From CBDCVY01 sp965223245 (GTDB taxonomy: Bacteria; Nitrospinota; Nitrospinia; Nitrospinales; Nitrospinaceae): a stretch of DNA of 64,000 bases. The stretch lies in contig CBDCVY010000013.1 of the NCBI GenBank assembly GCA_965223245.1, forward strand, positions 1,674,001 to 1,738,000, in the 5' to 3' direction. Below the pieces are notes generated by a model. The model saw only the letters and a program-made list of their open reading frames with translations. It searched no databases and was not told the origin of the DNA. Shown piece after piece: positions 1 through 9,174 of this stretch. The position numbers were made by a program, and so were the translations under genes. Position 1 is the first letter of the stretch, and each line of letters begins with the position of its first letter.

Positions 1-361
1 CTTTATTGATACGACTATGCAAATCGCTGACAAACTGAGGGTCTGAAACAGCCTCTTCAAATTGATCTACCCATTTTTCGACTTTTTTCTTTACTACCTT
101 TCCATTGAGATCAACGTATCGCGCCAACTCGACATCTTTTAATGTATCAAAAAAAGTATAGTCATACTTGGGTTTGGGGGCAGGTTCGATTTCTTTTAAG
201 TTGTCTTTAACCGATTGTGATTTAACAGCTCGATTTTTTTTGACAATTTTGGGAGGTTTTTTCTCTAGCAAATATTTCGAAACGTAATCCTCTTTTCCTG
301 CAAAATAAACTAAACCAATTACCAATACCATTATTGTTAAAAAAAAGAACTTTCGTATCAC
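1..361 (-). CDS. Membrane-anchored protein, probable SPOR-domain protein (3' end outside window)
   Basis: Partial gene; about 120 N-terminal residues are visible and the frame runs off the left edge. The GTG start at 361 has an AAAGG ribosome-binding site a few bases upstream. One hydrophobic segment (about residues 4-21, FFFLTIMVLVIGLVYFAG) is followed by a Lys/Pro-rich linker and then the motif YTFFDTLKD, which resembles the sequence seen in the linker of SPOR-domain (peptidoglycan-binding, division-related) proteins that often lie just downstream of argS. The SPOR domain itself would lie outside the window, so the family call is an inference from the N-terminus and from the position 126 bp downstream of argS on the same strand. 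Confidence 0.6.
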   Translation of the reverse strand, partial: MIRKFFFLTIMVLVIGLVYFAGKEDYVSKYLLEKKPPKIVKKNRAVKSQSVKDNLKEIEPAPKPKYDYTFFDTLKDVELARYVDLNGKVVKKKVEKWVDQFEEAVSDPQFVSDLHSRINK

Positions 362-487
362 GTGAGACCTTTCATTGGGTGAAAATTGATTCTACCATAT
401 TTTTCAATAAGTTATAATAGTAGACCCTTAATATTTAAAGGCCAATTCACCTTTTATGAAAGAATTTTTTTGGCTGATACGAAAAAA

Positions 488-2152
488 TTACATTTTTTCG
501 GGTGCGGACACACCCAAGATACCTAAACCGCTGACAATGACGTGGCGCAGACAATTAATTAAATAGAGGCGGGCCAATGATTGACTTTGATCATCAGTTA
601 CAAAACGGCATTTTTTGTAATAACTATGGAAGGTAGACACCAAATCTTGTAAATAAAATGAAATTTTATGAATTTCTAAAGCCAATGCGCTTTTTTCAAT
701 ACATTCTTTATAAGCTAAAATTTTCTTAATAAGTGCAAACTCATCATCCAGCTTTAATTGATTTAAGTCGACCTCAATGGAATCTAATGGAGGGAGACCC
801 TTTTCTTGGGCCGTTTTAAATACATTGCAAATTCGGGCATGGGCGTATTGGATGTAAAACACTGGGTTCTCAGGCGTTTCTTTTTTTGCCAATTCTAAAT
901 CAAAATCCAAATGGCTATCCGAACTTCTCATTAAAAAGAAAAATCGTGTAGCGTCCACTCCAACTTCGGAAACTACATCCGCTAGAGTCTCAAATTCCCC
1001 AGAACGTGTGGACATGGAAACTTTTTCTCCTCCTCGTCGTAGAGAAACAAATTGAACCAGAAGAACCTTAAAAACTTCTTTTCCGTAATCCATTGCCTGT
1101 AAAACAGCTTGCATACGTGGAACATATCCATGATGGTCCGCACCCCAGATATCTAATATTTTTTCAAATCCACGATCAATTTTATTTTTGTGATAAGCAA
1201 TGTCAGAACAAAAATAGGTTTTTTCTCCTCCTTGTTTAATAATAACTCGATCTTTATCATCATTAAAAGCGGAAGATTTCAGCCAAGTAGCCCCTTCTTT
1301 TTCGTAGATAAAACCTTTTTCATTCAACCAGTCGATAGCTTTGTCTACAGAGTGATCGTCATATAAACTTTGTTCGCTAAACCATTCATCGAACTCAACT
1401 CGAAACTCCTTTAGATCATTTCGAATTCCTTCCAAAATTGAGTCTTTGGAATAGCCTCTGAAAAAAGCAAGAGCGTCTTCATTAGATTTCTTGAGATGAC
1501 TATCACCATCTTTATCAATTATCTCTCTAGCAATATCTTTAATATAATCTCCCTTGTAACCATCTTCAGGAAAGTCGGTAGGCTTCCCCAATAACTCACG
1601 ATACCTTTCCCATGTGGAGCGGCCCAAATTATTCATTTGATTACCCACATCATTAATATAATATTCGGTGGATACATCAAATCCTGCTTTTTTTAGCAGG
1701 CAGGACAGCGCGTGACCAACTGCAGCACCCCTTCCATGACCCACATGCAAAGGTCCCGTTGGGTTTGCGCTTACGAACTCCAAAAGCACCTTTTGGTTAT
1801 TTCCTACTTGAGACTCACCAAAGTTTTTACCAAGTCGGGAAACTTCTTTTAGCTTTTCCAAATAAAAACTGGGAGACATTTTAAGGTTAATAAATCCAGG
1901 CCCAGCGATATTTGCCGAATCCAACCAGCCATTTTTATCCTCAATTTCCTGACAAATAATTTCAGCGATTTCTCTTGGATTTTTCTTTTCTGAACGGGCC
2001 AAATTCATAGCTATTGTGGTCGCAAAATCTCCTAATTTTTCATCTTTTGGAGCCTCAATAATTATGTTCGGATCCTCAGTTATTTTGAGGCTCTTTTTCA
2101 GTTTAGCTCGTTCTAATGCATCGCCAATCAACTTGGCCACAGAATTTTTCAT
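488..2152 (-). CDS. argS: Arginyl-tRNA synthetase
   Basis: Class I aminoacyl-tRNA synthetase charging tRNA-Arg with arginine in the cytoplasm. The N-terminal Add1-type domain is followed by the HIGH-type signature HVGHGRG near residue 136, a KMSKS-equivalent KVSMSTRSG near residue 374, the DALR anticodon-binding region and the family-typical end GVSAPEKM. I chose the ATG at 2152 (554 residues). The frame stays open to a GTG at 2191, but the 13 extra residues are hydrophobic, lack a clear ribosome-binding site and do not fit the usual start, whereas AGGAAAG lies upstream of 2152. It is followed on the same strand by the SPOR-type gene. Confidence 0.97.
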   Translation of the reverse strand: MKNSVAKLIGDALERAKLKKSLKITEDPNIIIEAPKDEKLGDFATTIAMNLARSEKKNPREIAEIICQEIEDKNGWLDSANIAGPGFINLKMSPSFYLEKLKEVSRLGKNFGESQVGNNQKVLLEFVSANPTGPLHVGHGRGAAVGHALSCLLKKAGFDVSTEYYINDVGNQMNNLGRSTWERYRELLGKPTDFPEDGYKGDYIKDIAREIIDKDGDSHLKKSNEDALAFFRGYSKDSILEGIRNDLKEFRVEFDEWFSEQSLYDDHSVDKAIDWLNEKGFIYEKEGATWLKSSAFNDDKDRVIIKQGGEKTYFCSDIAYHKNKIDRGFEKILDIWGADHHGYVPRMQAVLQAMDYGKEVFKVLLVQFVSLRRGGEKVSMSTRSGEFETLADVVSEVGVDATRFFFLMRSSDSHLDFDLELAKKETPENPVFYIQYAHARICNVFKTAQEKGLPPLDSIEVDLNQLKLDDEFALIKKILAYKECIEKSALALEIHKISFYLQDLVSTFHSYYKKCRFVTDDQSQSLARLYLINCLRHVIVSGLGILGVSAPEKM

Positions 2153-2233
2153 AAAAAGGATTACTTTCCTAATAAAAAAATGGGGTAACACTATATCAAA
2201 AAGAATATAAATTGTTAGAAAAAATGGCGGGAT

Positions 2234-2548
2234 TTATTTGGTTTGCTCACGAACAGCTTCAATTTCTTTATCCATTTCAGATTCTAAAAGCTCCTTTTCT
2301 TTAACAAACTCTTCTTTTAATTTTTCTGAAGCTTCAAATAATTCCTCAGGGCGAACCCGGTCCTCTAAGTGTTTTAATTTATGTTGTAATGTGACATCTT
2401 TATCTGCAATTTTAGCTTTAAACTCTTTCCTGATTTCCTTAATTTGATCTTTTTGTTTTTGGGTTAGTTTTTTTTGATTTTTAGCTTCCGGGACTAATTT
2501 ATTCGATTTCTCTAAACTAATTTCCCAAGCGCTCTTTAATCCAGACAT
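2234..2548 (-). CDS. Conserved-looking coiled-coil protein of unknown function
   Basis: A 104-residue charged protein, very rich in Lys and Glu, with no signal peptide or membrane segment. From about residue 20 to the end it is predicted helical with heptad-like spacing (for example KLKHLEDRVRPEELFEASEK), so a coiled coil is likely. It lies 81 bp upstream of argS on the same strand and may be cotranscribed. Codon use looks like that of its neighbours and the opposite-strand frame is shorter, which supports coding. I do not recognise a family; function unknown. Confidence 0.7.
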   Translation of the reverse strand: MSGLKSAWEISLEKSNKLVPEAKNQKKLTQKQKDQIKEIRKEFKAKIADKDVTLQHKLKHLEDRVRPEELFEASEKLKEEFVKEKELLESEMDKEIEAVREQTK

Positions 2549-2861
2549 GATTAACCTCTTTCAAAATTCAATATCTAAAGTTATATGAATTTTATCATAT
2601 TTAATTTTATTTTACTGTTTAATGGGCAAATATTCACTTTTCATGGCAAACTCCAATTCCTATATTATACTTAATGCAAAATTGTACGGCATAATCAAAG
2701 TTTTCAAGTGTAAATAATAACGAAGTGTTGAGATGGGTGATATTATTATCAAGAATACAAAATGATAAAACATAGGAACGATTCCATGATTTAACAAAAA
2801 ACCTGATTTTTACTTTCGAGTCATAATTTTATTTCCTAATTTTTTTAGAAAGGTAAACGGC
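2549..2861. other. Intergenic region, 313 bp, between divergent genes
   Basis: Very AT-rich spacer between the coiled-coil gene (minus) and mscS (plus), so it must hold both promoters. I see no convincing -35/-10 pair, no RNA gene and no coding frame longer than about 25 codons. A small perfect palindrome GATATTATTATC lies near 2740. Confidence 0.5.
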
Positions 2862-3680
2862 ATGTTAAAGTCTTTAGATATTAACCAACTAATTTCAAAT
2901 TATCTAATTCCCTGGGCAATAAATATAGTCTTGGCACTTGTAATTTTTATTATAGGTCGATGGATAGTAAGACTATTAGTTTCATTGTGCAGAAAATTGC
3001 TTAACAAATCCAATGTTGACAATATGCTCGTGGATTTTATTTCGTCCATTATCCGAGCCATTCTCTTATTGTTTGTAATCATTGCTTCATTAGATATGCT
3101 AGGTGTAGATACAACATCCTTAATTGCCATGTTAGGTGCCGCAGGCCTTGCTGTGGGCCTTGCCCTTCAGGGATCTTTACAAAATTTCGCTTCCGGTGTC
3201 ATGCTAATTGTTTTTCGCCCTTTTGATACCGGCGATTTCATTGAGGCAGGCGGAACTACCGGAACAGTTGAAAAAATAAGCCTTTTTAGCACAGTTCTTT
3301 TAACGCCAGATAACCGTGAAATCATTGTTCCTAATGGTGCAATTTATGGAGGAACTATCACAAATTTTTCAGCGCGCGATACTCGACGAGTGGATATGGT
3401 ATTTGGAATTGGATATGGAGATGACATCAAAAAGGCTAAAGATATAATCTCGAAAATTCTGCAATCAGACGAAAGAATATTAAAGGAGCCTGCTCCGGCT
3501 ATAGCCGTAGGAGAATTGGCTGATTCCAGCGTCAATTTCAATGTACGACCTTGGGTCAAAAAACAGGATTATTGGCCGGTTAAAGGGGATATAACTGAAC
3601 GCATTAAATTACAATTTGATCAGGAGGGAATCTCTATTCCATTTCCTCAAATGGATGTCCATATGGATAACGCCGCATAA
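2862..3680 (+). CDS. mscS: Small-conductance mechanosensitive channel, MscS family
   Basis: Inner-membrane channel that opens on membrane tension to release solutes during osmotic downshock. The 272-residue length is close to E. coli MscS (286). Three transmembrane segments are visible (about residues 15-35, 62-82 and 88-110). The third carries the Gly/Ala-rich pore helix GAAGLAVGLALQGSLQN, followed by the beta-domain signature FRPFDTGDFIE and the VPNG motif of the cytoplasmic vestibule. A weak AGAAAGG sits upstream of the ATG. A strong terminator follows at once, so this is probably a single-gene transcript. Confidence 0.95.
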   Translation: MLKSLDINQLISNYLIPWAINIVLALVIFIIGRWIVRLLVSLCRKLLNKSNVDNMLVDFISSIIRAILLLFVIIASLDMLGVDTTSLIAMLGAAGLAVGLALQGSLQNFASGVMLIVFRPFDTGDFIEAGGTTGTVEKISLFSTVLLTPDNREIIVPNGAIYGGTITNFSARDTRRVDMVFGIGYGDDIKKAKDIISKILQSDERILKEPAPAIAVGELADSSVNFNVRPWVKKQDYWPVKGDITERIKLQFDQEGISIPFPQMDVHMDNAA

Positions 3681-3685
3681 TTCTA

Positions 3686-3706
3686 GGGCTCGCAAGAGCC
3701 CTTTCT
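3686..3706 (+). terminator. Rho-independent terminator after mscS
   Basis: Perfect 6-bp stem GGGCTC/GAGCCC with a GCAA tetraloop (3686-3701), followed by TTTCTT. It begins 5 bases after the mscS stop. Confidence 0.85.
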
Positions 3707-3803
3707 TAAATTTCAATTTTTACCAAAATTCTTTTTCTTTTATTTGTGAAACTTCCTTTATAATTAAATCTTAGTCATTAATGCTAACTATTAATTTTAT
3801 TTT

Positions 3804-4559
3804 ATGGCCACATCCTCTGGAACAGATAGTGATCGCAAAATTTTGTTGCATCAGTTAAAAAATTATTTGATTTTTCTTCGCGAGGCGGGCTATACCCATA
3901 TACCACTGGAATCAAACCTCAAAGATTTCCCTTTAAGCGCACCGGGAACTGAAAATTTTTTCACCAACAATACATTTATGCCAGCAAAAAAAAGTAACAA
4001 AGCATTATTAGCAGAAGTTCAAAACGAATTGGGGGACTGCACCCGCTGCAAACTATGTGACGGGCGAAAAAATATCGTATTTGGCTCCGGCAATCCAAAT
4101 GCCAAACTAATGTTTGTAGGAGAAGGCCCTGGAGCGGATGAGGATGAACAAGGATTGCCTTTTGTCGGCCGAGCCGGAAAAAAATTAACTGAGATTATTG
4201 AAAAAGGTATGCACTTGGACCGTTCAAAGGACACATATATTTGTAATATTGTTAAATGTCGTCCACCCAAAAATCGTGATCCCGAATCTGACGAAGTGGA
4301 TGCCTGCAAGCCTTTTTTGATTAAACAAATCCAGGCAATACGTCCAAAAGTCATTGTTGCATTGGGAAAACCTGCCTCAAGTACATTACTTGGGCGAAAT
4401 GTTCCTATTACTAAAGAGCGTGGCACATGGCATGAGTTTGAAGGTATTAAATTAATGCTGACTTTTCACCCGGCTTATTTACTCCGTTTTTATACTTTAG
4501 AAAATAGACAAGCGGTACTTGATGATATGAACAAAGTCTTAGAAGCACTTAAAAAATGA
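3804..4559 (+). CDS. Uracil-DNA glycosylase, family 4 (iron-sulfur)
   Basis: Removes uracil from DNA to start base-excision repair. The catalytic core begins at the iron-sulfur Cys pair CTRCKLC (about residue 79), followed by the family-4 signature GEGPGADEDEQGLPFVGRAG (about 105-124), the second Cys pair spanning KCRPP to DAC (about 152-170) and the DNA-intercalation motif HPAYLLR near the C-terminus. These four cysteines would bind the [4Fe-4S] cluster typical of type-4 and type-5 enzymes. The first 75 residues are a less conserved extension, common in bacterial members. The stop overlaps the start of the MoxR gene by 4 bp (ATGA), suggesting translational coupling. Confidence 0.93.
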   Translation: MATSSGTDSDRKILLHQLKNYLIFLREAGYTHIPLESNLKDFPLSAPGTENFFTNNTFMPAKKSNKALLAEVQNELGDCTRCKLCDGRKNIVFGSGNPNAKLMFVGEGPGADEDEQGLPFVGRAGKKLTEIIEKGMHLDRSKDTYICNIVKCRPPKNRDPESDEVDACKPFLIKQIQAIRPKVIVALGKPASSTLLGRNVPITKERGTWHEFEGIKLMLTFHPAYLLRFYTLENRQAVLDDMNKVLEALKK

Positions 4560-5500
4560 ATAAATCTCAAGAATCAATTAACCGATTAAAACAAAATATC
4601 GAATCTGTTATTGTCGGAAAATCCGAGGTAATCGAGCAAACCATTGTAACCTTAATTGGCCGAGGCCATCTCCTAATTGAAGATGTACCCGGAGTAGGTA
4701 AAAGTTCTTTAGCTTTTAGTGTAGCGAAATCATTAGGATTAAATTTTAACCGGATTCAATTCACAAATGACATTCTTCCCTCTGACATATTAGGAGTTTC
4801 TGTCTTTAACCAAAAAGAAAACTCATTTCAGTTTAAAAAGGGACCTATTTTTTCCAATTTAATTCTTGCCGACGAAATTAATCGATCTTCTCCAAGGACT
4901 CAAAGCGCTCTACTAGAAGCAATGAATGAAAAGCAAGTATCAGTAGATAATCATACCTATAATTTAGAAGACCCTTTCATGGTCATTGCAACCCAAAATC
5001 CAATCGAAAGTCATGGCGCGCACCCTTTACCTGAGTCACAATTAGATCGTTTCATGATGTATGTTTCAATGGGATACCCCTCTATAGAACACGAAAAAAA
5101 ACTACTTAGCCCAAACTCATCTACTAAAAACATTCGTGATTTAGAATCTGTTTTAAATAAGGAAGATGTTCTTCATCTTCAAAACCAGGCAGACCAAATC
5201 ACAATGGAACCCATACTTATTGATTACATCCTGAATATAATTTCAGAAACCCGGCAGTCTGAATATTTATCCTTAGGAGTCAGCCCACGTGGTGGCCTTA
5301 CCCTACAACAGGCGGCCCGAGCCCTTGCATTAGTTAAAGGTAGAGACTATTGCATACCGGATGACATCAAACAGCTTGCGGTTCCAGTGTTATGCCATAG
5401 GGTTATCCCAAAATCACACCACAGCAACCACAAACGATCCGTTGCAGATACTTCCGCAATTATTTTAGAAATTGTCGAAAAATTAGAAATTCCCGTTTAA
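4556..5500 (+). CDS. MoxR-family AAA+ ATPase
   Basis: AAA+ ATPase of the MoxR class, thought to act as a chaperone maturing partner proteins, often ones with a von Willebrand A-like fold. The 314 residues show Walker A GVPGVGKSS (about residue 45), Walker B LILADEINR, sensor 1 ATQNPIES and the C-terminal lid with SPRGGLTLQQAARA. It is coupled to the upstream glycosylase gene by a 4-bp overlap and followed 42 bp later by a DUF58 gene, the usual MoxR partner. The membrane transglutaminase that commonly completes this trio is absent here. Confidence 0.93.
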   Translation: MNKSQESINRLKQNIESVIVGKSEVIEQTIVTLIGRGHLLIEDVPGVGKSSLAFSVAKSLGLNFNRIQFTNDILPSDILGVSVFNQKENSFQFKKGPIFSNLILADEINRSSPRTQSALLEAMNEKQVSVDNHTYNLEDPFMVIATQNPIESHGAHPLPESQLDRFMMYVSMGYPSIEHEKKLLSPNSSTKNIRDLESVLNKEDVLHLQNQADQITMEPILIDYILNIISETRQSEYLSLGVSPRGGLTLQQAARALALVKGRDYCIPDDIKQLAVPVLCHRVIPKSHHSNHKRSVADTSAIILEIVEKLEIPV

Positions 5501-5542
5501 ACTAGAACTGTAATATTTAATCGTGAATATTATTGATATCCT

Positions 5543-6499
5543 ATGGATAATAAATTCGACCACAAAATCATATTTAATCTTCACCTAAATAAACGCTCCT
5601 TAGAATTAACGCGAGAAGGCGGTGGATTTTTATTGTTAACCTTTGCTGTTGGAATGGGAGCAATTAACACTGGAAATAATTTACTCTATTTAATCTTGGC
5701 GATGTGTTGTAGTTTTATTGCCGTATCAGGTATCCTTTCAGAATTCTCCTTAAAAAATCTGGAGTTGCAAGGAAACATTCCTAAAACTTTTTTCGCGGAA
5801 GACAGTGTTCCTTTAACATTAAAAATAACCAATAATAAAAAGAAATTCCCCTCTTTTTCTATACTAGCTGAAGTTGTCCCAGAGCAATTTGCCAAGGTTA
5901 ACGAGGTATATTATTTTTCACAAATAGCTCCTGCTGCCTCATTGGAAAGAACTCACTTATTTACTGTCTATAAGAGGGGACCTCTGAAATTTCGACACGT
6001 AATTATAAAAACTAGTTTTCCTTTTGGATTTTTTATTAAATCCAAACCTATTCCGCTAGCACTAGAAGCACTAGTGTATCCATCTATTAAAGAAATAAAT
6101 TTACCCTCACCCAATGAAATAGTTAATGAAGGAGAGGGAATTATAGGATCCTCAGGAGATGATTTGTATTCTATACGAGAATTCCGTCATGGCGACGCCC
6201 TATCCAGCATTCATTGGAAATCCAGTGCAAGAACAGGACAATTTAAAGTTAAGGAATTTACTCAAGGAAGTCAGCACAGCTTTTCCCTCCTTTTAAACAT
6301 TTACGACTCTCATCAAAAGATGATTGATGAAGACAATTTGGAACCTAAAGTTTCTGAGACGGCTTCACTTGCATACCACTTAATTAAACGTGGAGATGAA
6401 GTCCGGTTAAAAACACATGACATTGAGACAGGATATGGAAACACAGAGTCTCATTTAGACGGAATTTTGGAATACCTTGCAGTCGTGGGATTAAAATAA
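5543..6499 (+). CDS. DUF58-domain membrane protein
   Basis: Partner of the MoxR ATPase next to it; the family's biochemical role is not settled. Two transmembrane segments occur near the N-terminus (about residues 28-45 and 48-65, NNLLYLILAMCCSFIAVSG), followed by a beta-rich region and the DUF58 signature SIREFRHGDALSSIHWKSSA (about 213-232), then a von Willebrand A-like C-terminal part. At 318 residues it is of normal size, though the C-terminus is short for a complete vWA fold. The start has no good ribosome-binding site. Confidence 0.88.
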   Translation: MDNKFDHKIIFNLHLNKRSLELTREGGGFLLLTFAVGMGAINTGNNLLYLILAMCCSFIAVSGILSEFSLKNLELQGNIPKTFFAEDSVPLTLKITNNKKKFPSFSILAEVVPEQFAKVNEVYYFSQIAPAASLERTHLFTVYKRGPLKFRHVIIKTSFPFGFFIKSKPIPLALEALVYPSIKEINLPSPNEIVNEGEGIIGSSGDDLYSIREFRHGDALSSIHWKSSARTGQFKVKEFTQGSQHSFSLLLNIYDSHQKMIDEDNLEPKVSETASLAYHLIKRGDEVRLKTHDIETGYGNTESHLDGILEYLAVVGLK

Positions 6500-6510
6500 C
6501 CAACTTTATA

Positions 6511-7056
6511 ATGAAAACTTCAAAGCGAATTATCGCTGTAATTGGTTCAGGAAAAGAGGCTCATATAGATTTATCCGTACCTCTGGGACGTGACCTGGCT
6601 GAGAAAGGATTTGATTTAATTAATGGCGGTGGATTGGGAGTAATGCAATCGACAGCCGAAGCTTTCTATAATGTAAAAACTAGAAAAGGGAAAGTGATTG
6701 GAATTTTACCTTCTCTAAATCCCTGCGAAACTGCCGATCAACGTTTCAATTATGAAAACCCACCGGGCTATCCTAACTCATTTATTGAGTACCCCATTAA
6801 AACGCATCTGCATTTATCTGGCGAATCAGGGAACCAAGTTGCAAGTCGAAATCATATTATAATTTTAACCGCAGATATTATTATAGCTTTGCCCGGAGGT
6901 TCGGGAACTCGCTCAGAAATTCTTCTTGGACTTGACTATGAGAAACCTCTTATCCTACTGGCACCCAAAGGAGAATGGGATGAATTGGCTAAGAAAAACA
7001 TTTTGACAGTAAAAACAGTAGAAGAAACTTTAAATTGGGTCATGCGGCAGGTTTAA
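6511..7056 (+). CDS. LOG / SLOG-superfamily nucleotide-binding protein (TIGR00725-like)
   Basis: A Rossmann-fold protein of the LOG/MoCo-carrier-like superfamily. The N-terminal glycine motif IAVIGSG and the INGGGLGVMQ loop are followed by the hallmark LPGGSGTRSEI (about residues 128-138), the PGGxGTxxE-type phosphate-binding motif of this superfamily. Members include cytokinin-activating phosphoribohydrolases and molybdenum-cofactor carrier-like proteins, and sequence alone does not separate them. At 181 residues it is a single domain. It starts 11 bp after the DUF58 gene and is probably in the same transcript, an unusual companion for MoxR-DUF58. Confidence 0.82.
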   Translation: MKTSKRIIAVIGSGKEAHIDLSVPLGRDLAEKGFDLINGGGLGVMQSTAEAFYNVKTRKGKVIGILPSLNPCETADQRFNYENPPGYPNSFIEYPIKTHLHLSGESGNQVASRNHIIILTADIIIALPGGSGTRSEILLGLDYEKPLILLAPKGEWDELAKKNILTVKTVEETLNWVMRQV

Positions 7057-7090
7057 AAACTATTTAAATTACTTATTCATAAAGCTAACA

Positions 7091-7870
7091 TTATCTCTTG
7101 AGGACTCTTTTTGAAAAATACTTTTTTGGAATGGTTACGTCGAAATGAATCTCGTCAAATTGATAAATGGTTTGTGTATTCTCTTTTAACATATCTCTAA
7201 ATATCATTTGCCTGGGAAATAACCGACCCTCAATGGGAAAGTAATCCTTGAATTCTATTTTCTTTAATAGCTTGCCACTTTTTGCAAATCGCTCCTCTCT
7301 TAAGACGATTTTTTTCTTCGGATCCGTCCAAACTCTTCGAGATTGATAAGTATAATTAGGTTCTAAGGCAGTTAGGTCAAGTATTAAACTTTGAATACCC
7401 TCCAAGTCTTCTATTCCAGAAACCTTTGCAGAATATGTGACACTTAATTTTTTATCTTCCAACATATCTTCATAAGACAAGTCACTTCCCATCATGGACT
7501 GTCTAAGTAAATGTCCGGCAATTAAAATTTTGCGATCTGTCTGAGGAGTATACATCCATAGTTTCCTATCTAGCTTTAACATTTTAGTACCCCGTTCACG
7601 CGCAGGAGATTTATAATAGCTATAAGATTTAATCACTCCTTCCATCCAAGTTTCCACTTCCATAGTACGAACACGACGTCCATTATCAACAATCAGCTTT
7701 CCTTCAATGTGTTTTGTATTTGACCATAGATTGTCATCAATCTCTTTTAATAATACTTGCGGGTCAATATCCTTAATCTCATTTGCTTGGACGGGGTATA
7801 AATACACAGCGCCTAAATCAACAAAGGAAATCAAAAACAATATAAAATAGCAACTAATTATTTTCTTCAT
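7091..7870 (-). CDS. Periplasmic LolA-like outer-membrane lipoprotein-sorting protein
   Basis: Last gene of a five-gene minus-strand operon with an ABC transporter. The 259-residue protein has a signal peptide ending near VQANEIK (about residue 30). The rest is a predicted half beta-barrel with motifs typical of the 'outer membrane lipoprotein-sorting protein' family: MLKLDRKLWMYTPQTDRK, MMGSDLSYEDML and YLSRRVWTDP-like text near residues 175-185. Such proteins carry lipophilic cargo across the periplasm, as LolA does. It begins 2 bp after the stop of the upstream permease. Inferred job: periplasmic carrier for cargo handled by the neighbouring FtsX-type ABC transporter. Confidence 0.85.
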   Translation of the reverse strand: MKKIISCYFILFLISFVDLGAVYLYPVQANEIKDIDPQVLLKEIDDNLWSNTKHIEGKLIVDNGRRVRTMEVETWMEGVIKSYSYYKSPARERGTKMLKLDRKLWMYTPQTDRKILIAGHLLRQSMMGSDLSYEDMLEDKKLSVTYSAKVSGIEDLEGIQSLILDLTALEPNYTYQSRRVWTDPKKKIVLREERFAKSGKLLKKIEFKDYFPIEGRLFPRQMIFRDMLKENTQTIYQFDEIHFDVTIPKKYFSKRVLKR

Positions 7871-7872
7871 AA

Positions 7873-9174
7873 TTAGCCCGCTTCCATTTCACGAAACAAA
7901 TTGGCTTCAGATCTTTTAAAGATAGCTAAATTAGCTATTAAATTTCCTAAAACGCTACAAGTAATTCCCGGAATTATTCCAAATAGAAAAGCATTCCAAC
8001 TTAATCTCGCTCGAACCACATCATTTAGCATCATACCCGACTTTTCAAAAAGCGTTCCCATGCTAAGTCCTACCTCTTGTAAATAATACACAATTCCTCC
8101 GCCCAATAAGCATCCGGCCATAGTTCCGCTAATACCAATTAACAACGCCTCACTCGCCATAAAGCCAACTAAACGTTTGTGGGTTTCACCTAGAGCCAAG
8201 AATAAACCTACTTCTCCATAGCGATGTATTGCATTTAAAAGTCCAGCATTCCATAAAACAATGATCATTAACAAAGAAAAAATTCCAACCACAATATTTT
8301 TTATCAATTCAAATTTTCTAGCCAATTCGGATAAGTTACGTTGATCTAATATGGATAGAATAATGGGGACATCATCTTTAGCCCAACCCCAGGGGGGGTT
8401 CTTGATAAAGCTTTTTAATTTTGTATCGATTTGGACTTTCAAAGAAATGTATTCTTTATAAGAGACTTCGCTGGGTAAAAACCCTAACCAGTCTGTTACT
8501 AGACCTTCCATATAAAAAGATTGTTGAGCATCTTTAATATCTATAATAACCATCTTCTTATCCATCGCAGCAACACCAAATCGAATAAAACCAGAAACTA
8601 TATAATTATCTGTAGCTAGTCCTCCATCGAAAGTTTGTCCCAATATAGTTAAAGTATCACCCAATTTTAATTTCAAGCTTTTTGCAAGTTTATATCCAAC
8701 TAACATTTGATGAGCTTGACTTGGTATACTCCCTTCAGTGATTGAAGACTTTAAATCTAAGCGCTCGATTTCAATCGAATTTTCATCTAATAAATTTAAA
8801 GCCATTCCTGTGATTGGAGTTTGATATAAAGTATTTCCCTCCGAGTCGGGAACATCTAAAATTGCGGCCCATCGAATTCGAGGCGTCCAGTCCACTCTTG
8901 GATCCGACGCTTTAATAAGCCAATCCCTTGTTGCATTCTGAGCTCCCAAGGCTCTGTCCATAGGATTCAAATGCTCTTCATCATAAAAAGGTTTATTTAC
9001 TAATCGAAGATGGCCTGTATCCAAATTGGCTGTGGTGTTAATCAGCCCCATAAAAACACCTTCCATAAAACCGATTAAATAAATCATTAAGGTCACACCC
9101 ACCATTACTACCAAAAATGGAAATAATGACCTGGTTTTATCTCTTAGCAACCCTTTTAAAATCCAACGAATCAT
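7873..9174 (-). CDS. ABC transporter permease, FtsX/MacB/LolC family (1)
   Basis: Inner-membrane permease of 433 residues with the FtsX plan: one N-terminal transmembrane helix (about residues 17-37), a large periplasmic domain (about 40-290) and three C-terminal helices (about 292-312, 340-372, 397-420). The loop with GLFLALGETHKRLVGFMASEA-type sequence between the helices is the usual FtsX signature. The 4-bp overlap with the second permease gene and the matching ATPase gene upstream indicate a heterodimeric transporter. Like MacB and LolCDE, such systems usually move substrates from the periplasmic side rather than import them. Confidence 0.9.
   Translation of the reverse strand: MIRWILKGLLRDKTRSLFPFLVVMVGVTLMIYLIGFMEGVFMGLINTTANLDTGHLRLVNKPFYDEEHLNPMDRALGAQNATRDWLIKASDPRVDWTPRIRWAAILDVPDSEGNTLYQTPITGMALNLLDENSIEIERLDLKSSITEGSIPSQAHQMLVGYKLAKSLKLKLGDTLTILGQTFDGGLATDNYIVSGFIRFGVAAMDKKMVIIDIKDAQQSFYMEGLVTDWLGFLPSEVSYKEYISLKVQIDTKLKSFIKNPPWGWAKDDVPIILSILDQRNLSELARKFELIKNIVVGIFSLLMIIVLWNAGLLNAIHRYGEVGLFLALGETHKRLVGFMASEALLIGISGTMAGCLLGGGIVYYLQEVGLSMGTLFEKSGMMLNDVVRARLSWNAFLFGIIPGITCSVLGNLIANLAIFKRSEANLFREMEAG

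Noticed and set aside
2643..2717. Short plus-strand frame of 24 codons in the gap before mscS
   Set aside because: No ribosome-binding site, no conservation visible and length expected by chance.
4019..4426. 135-codon minus-strand frame inside the uracil-DNA glycosylase gene
   Set aside because: Shadow of a well-supported gene; no ribosome-binding site and no recognisable domain.
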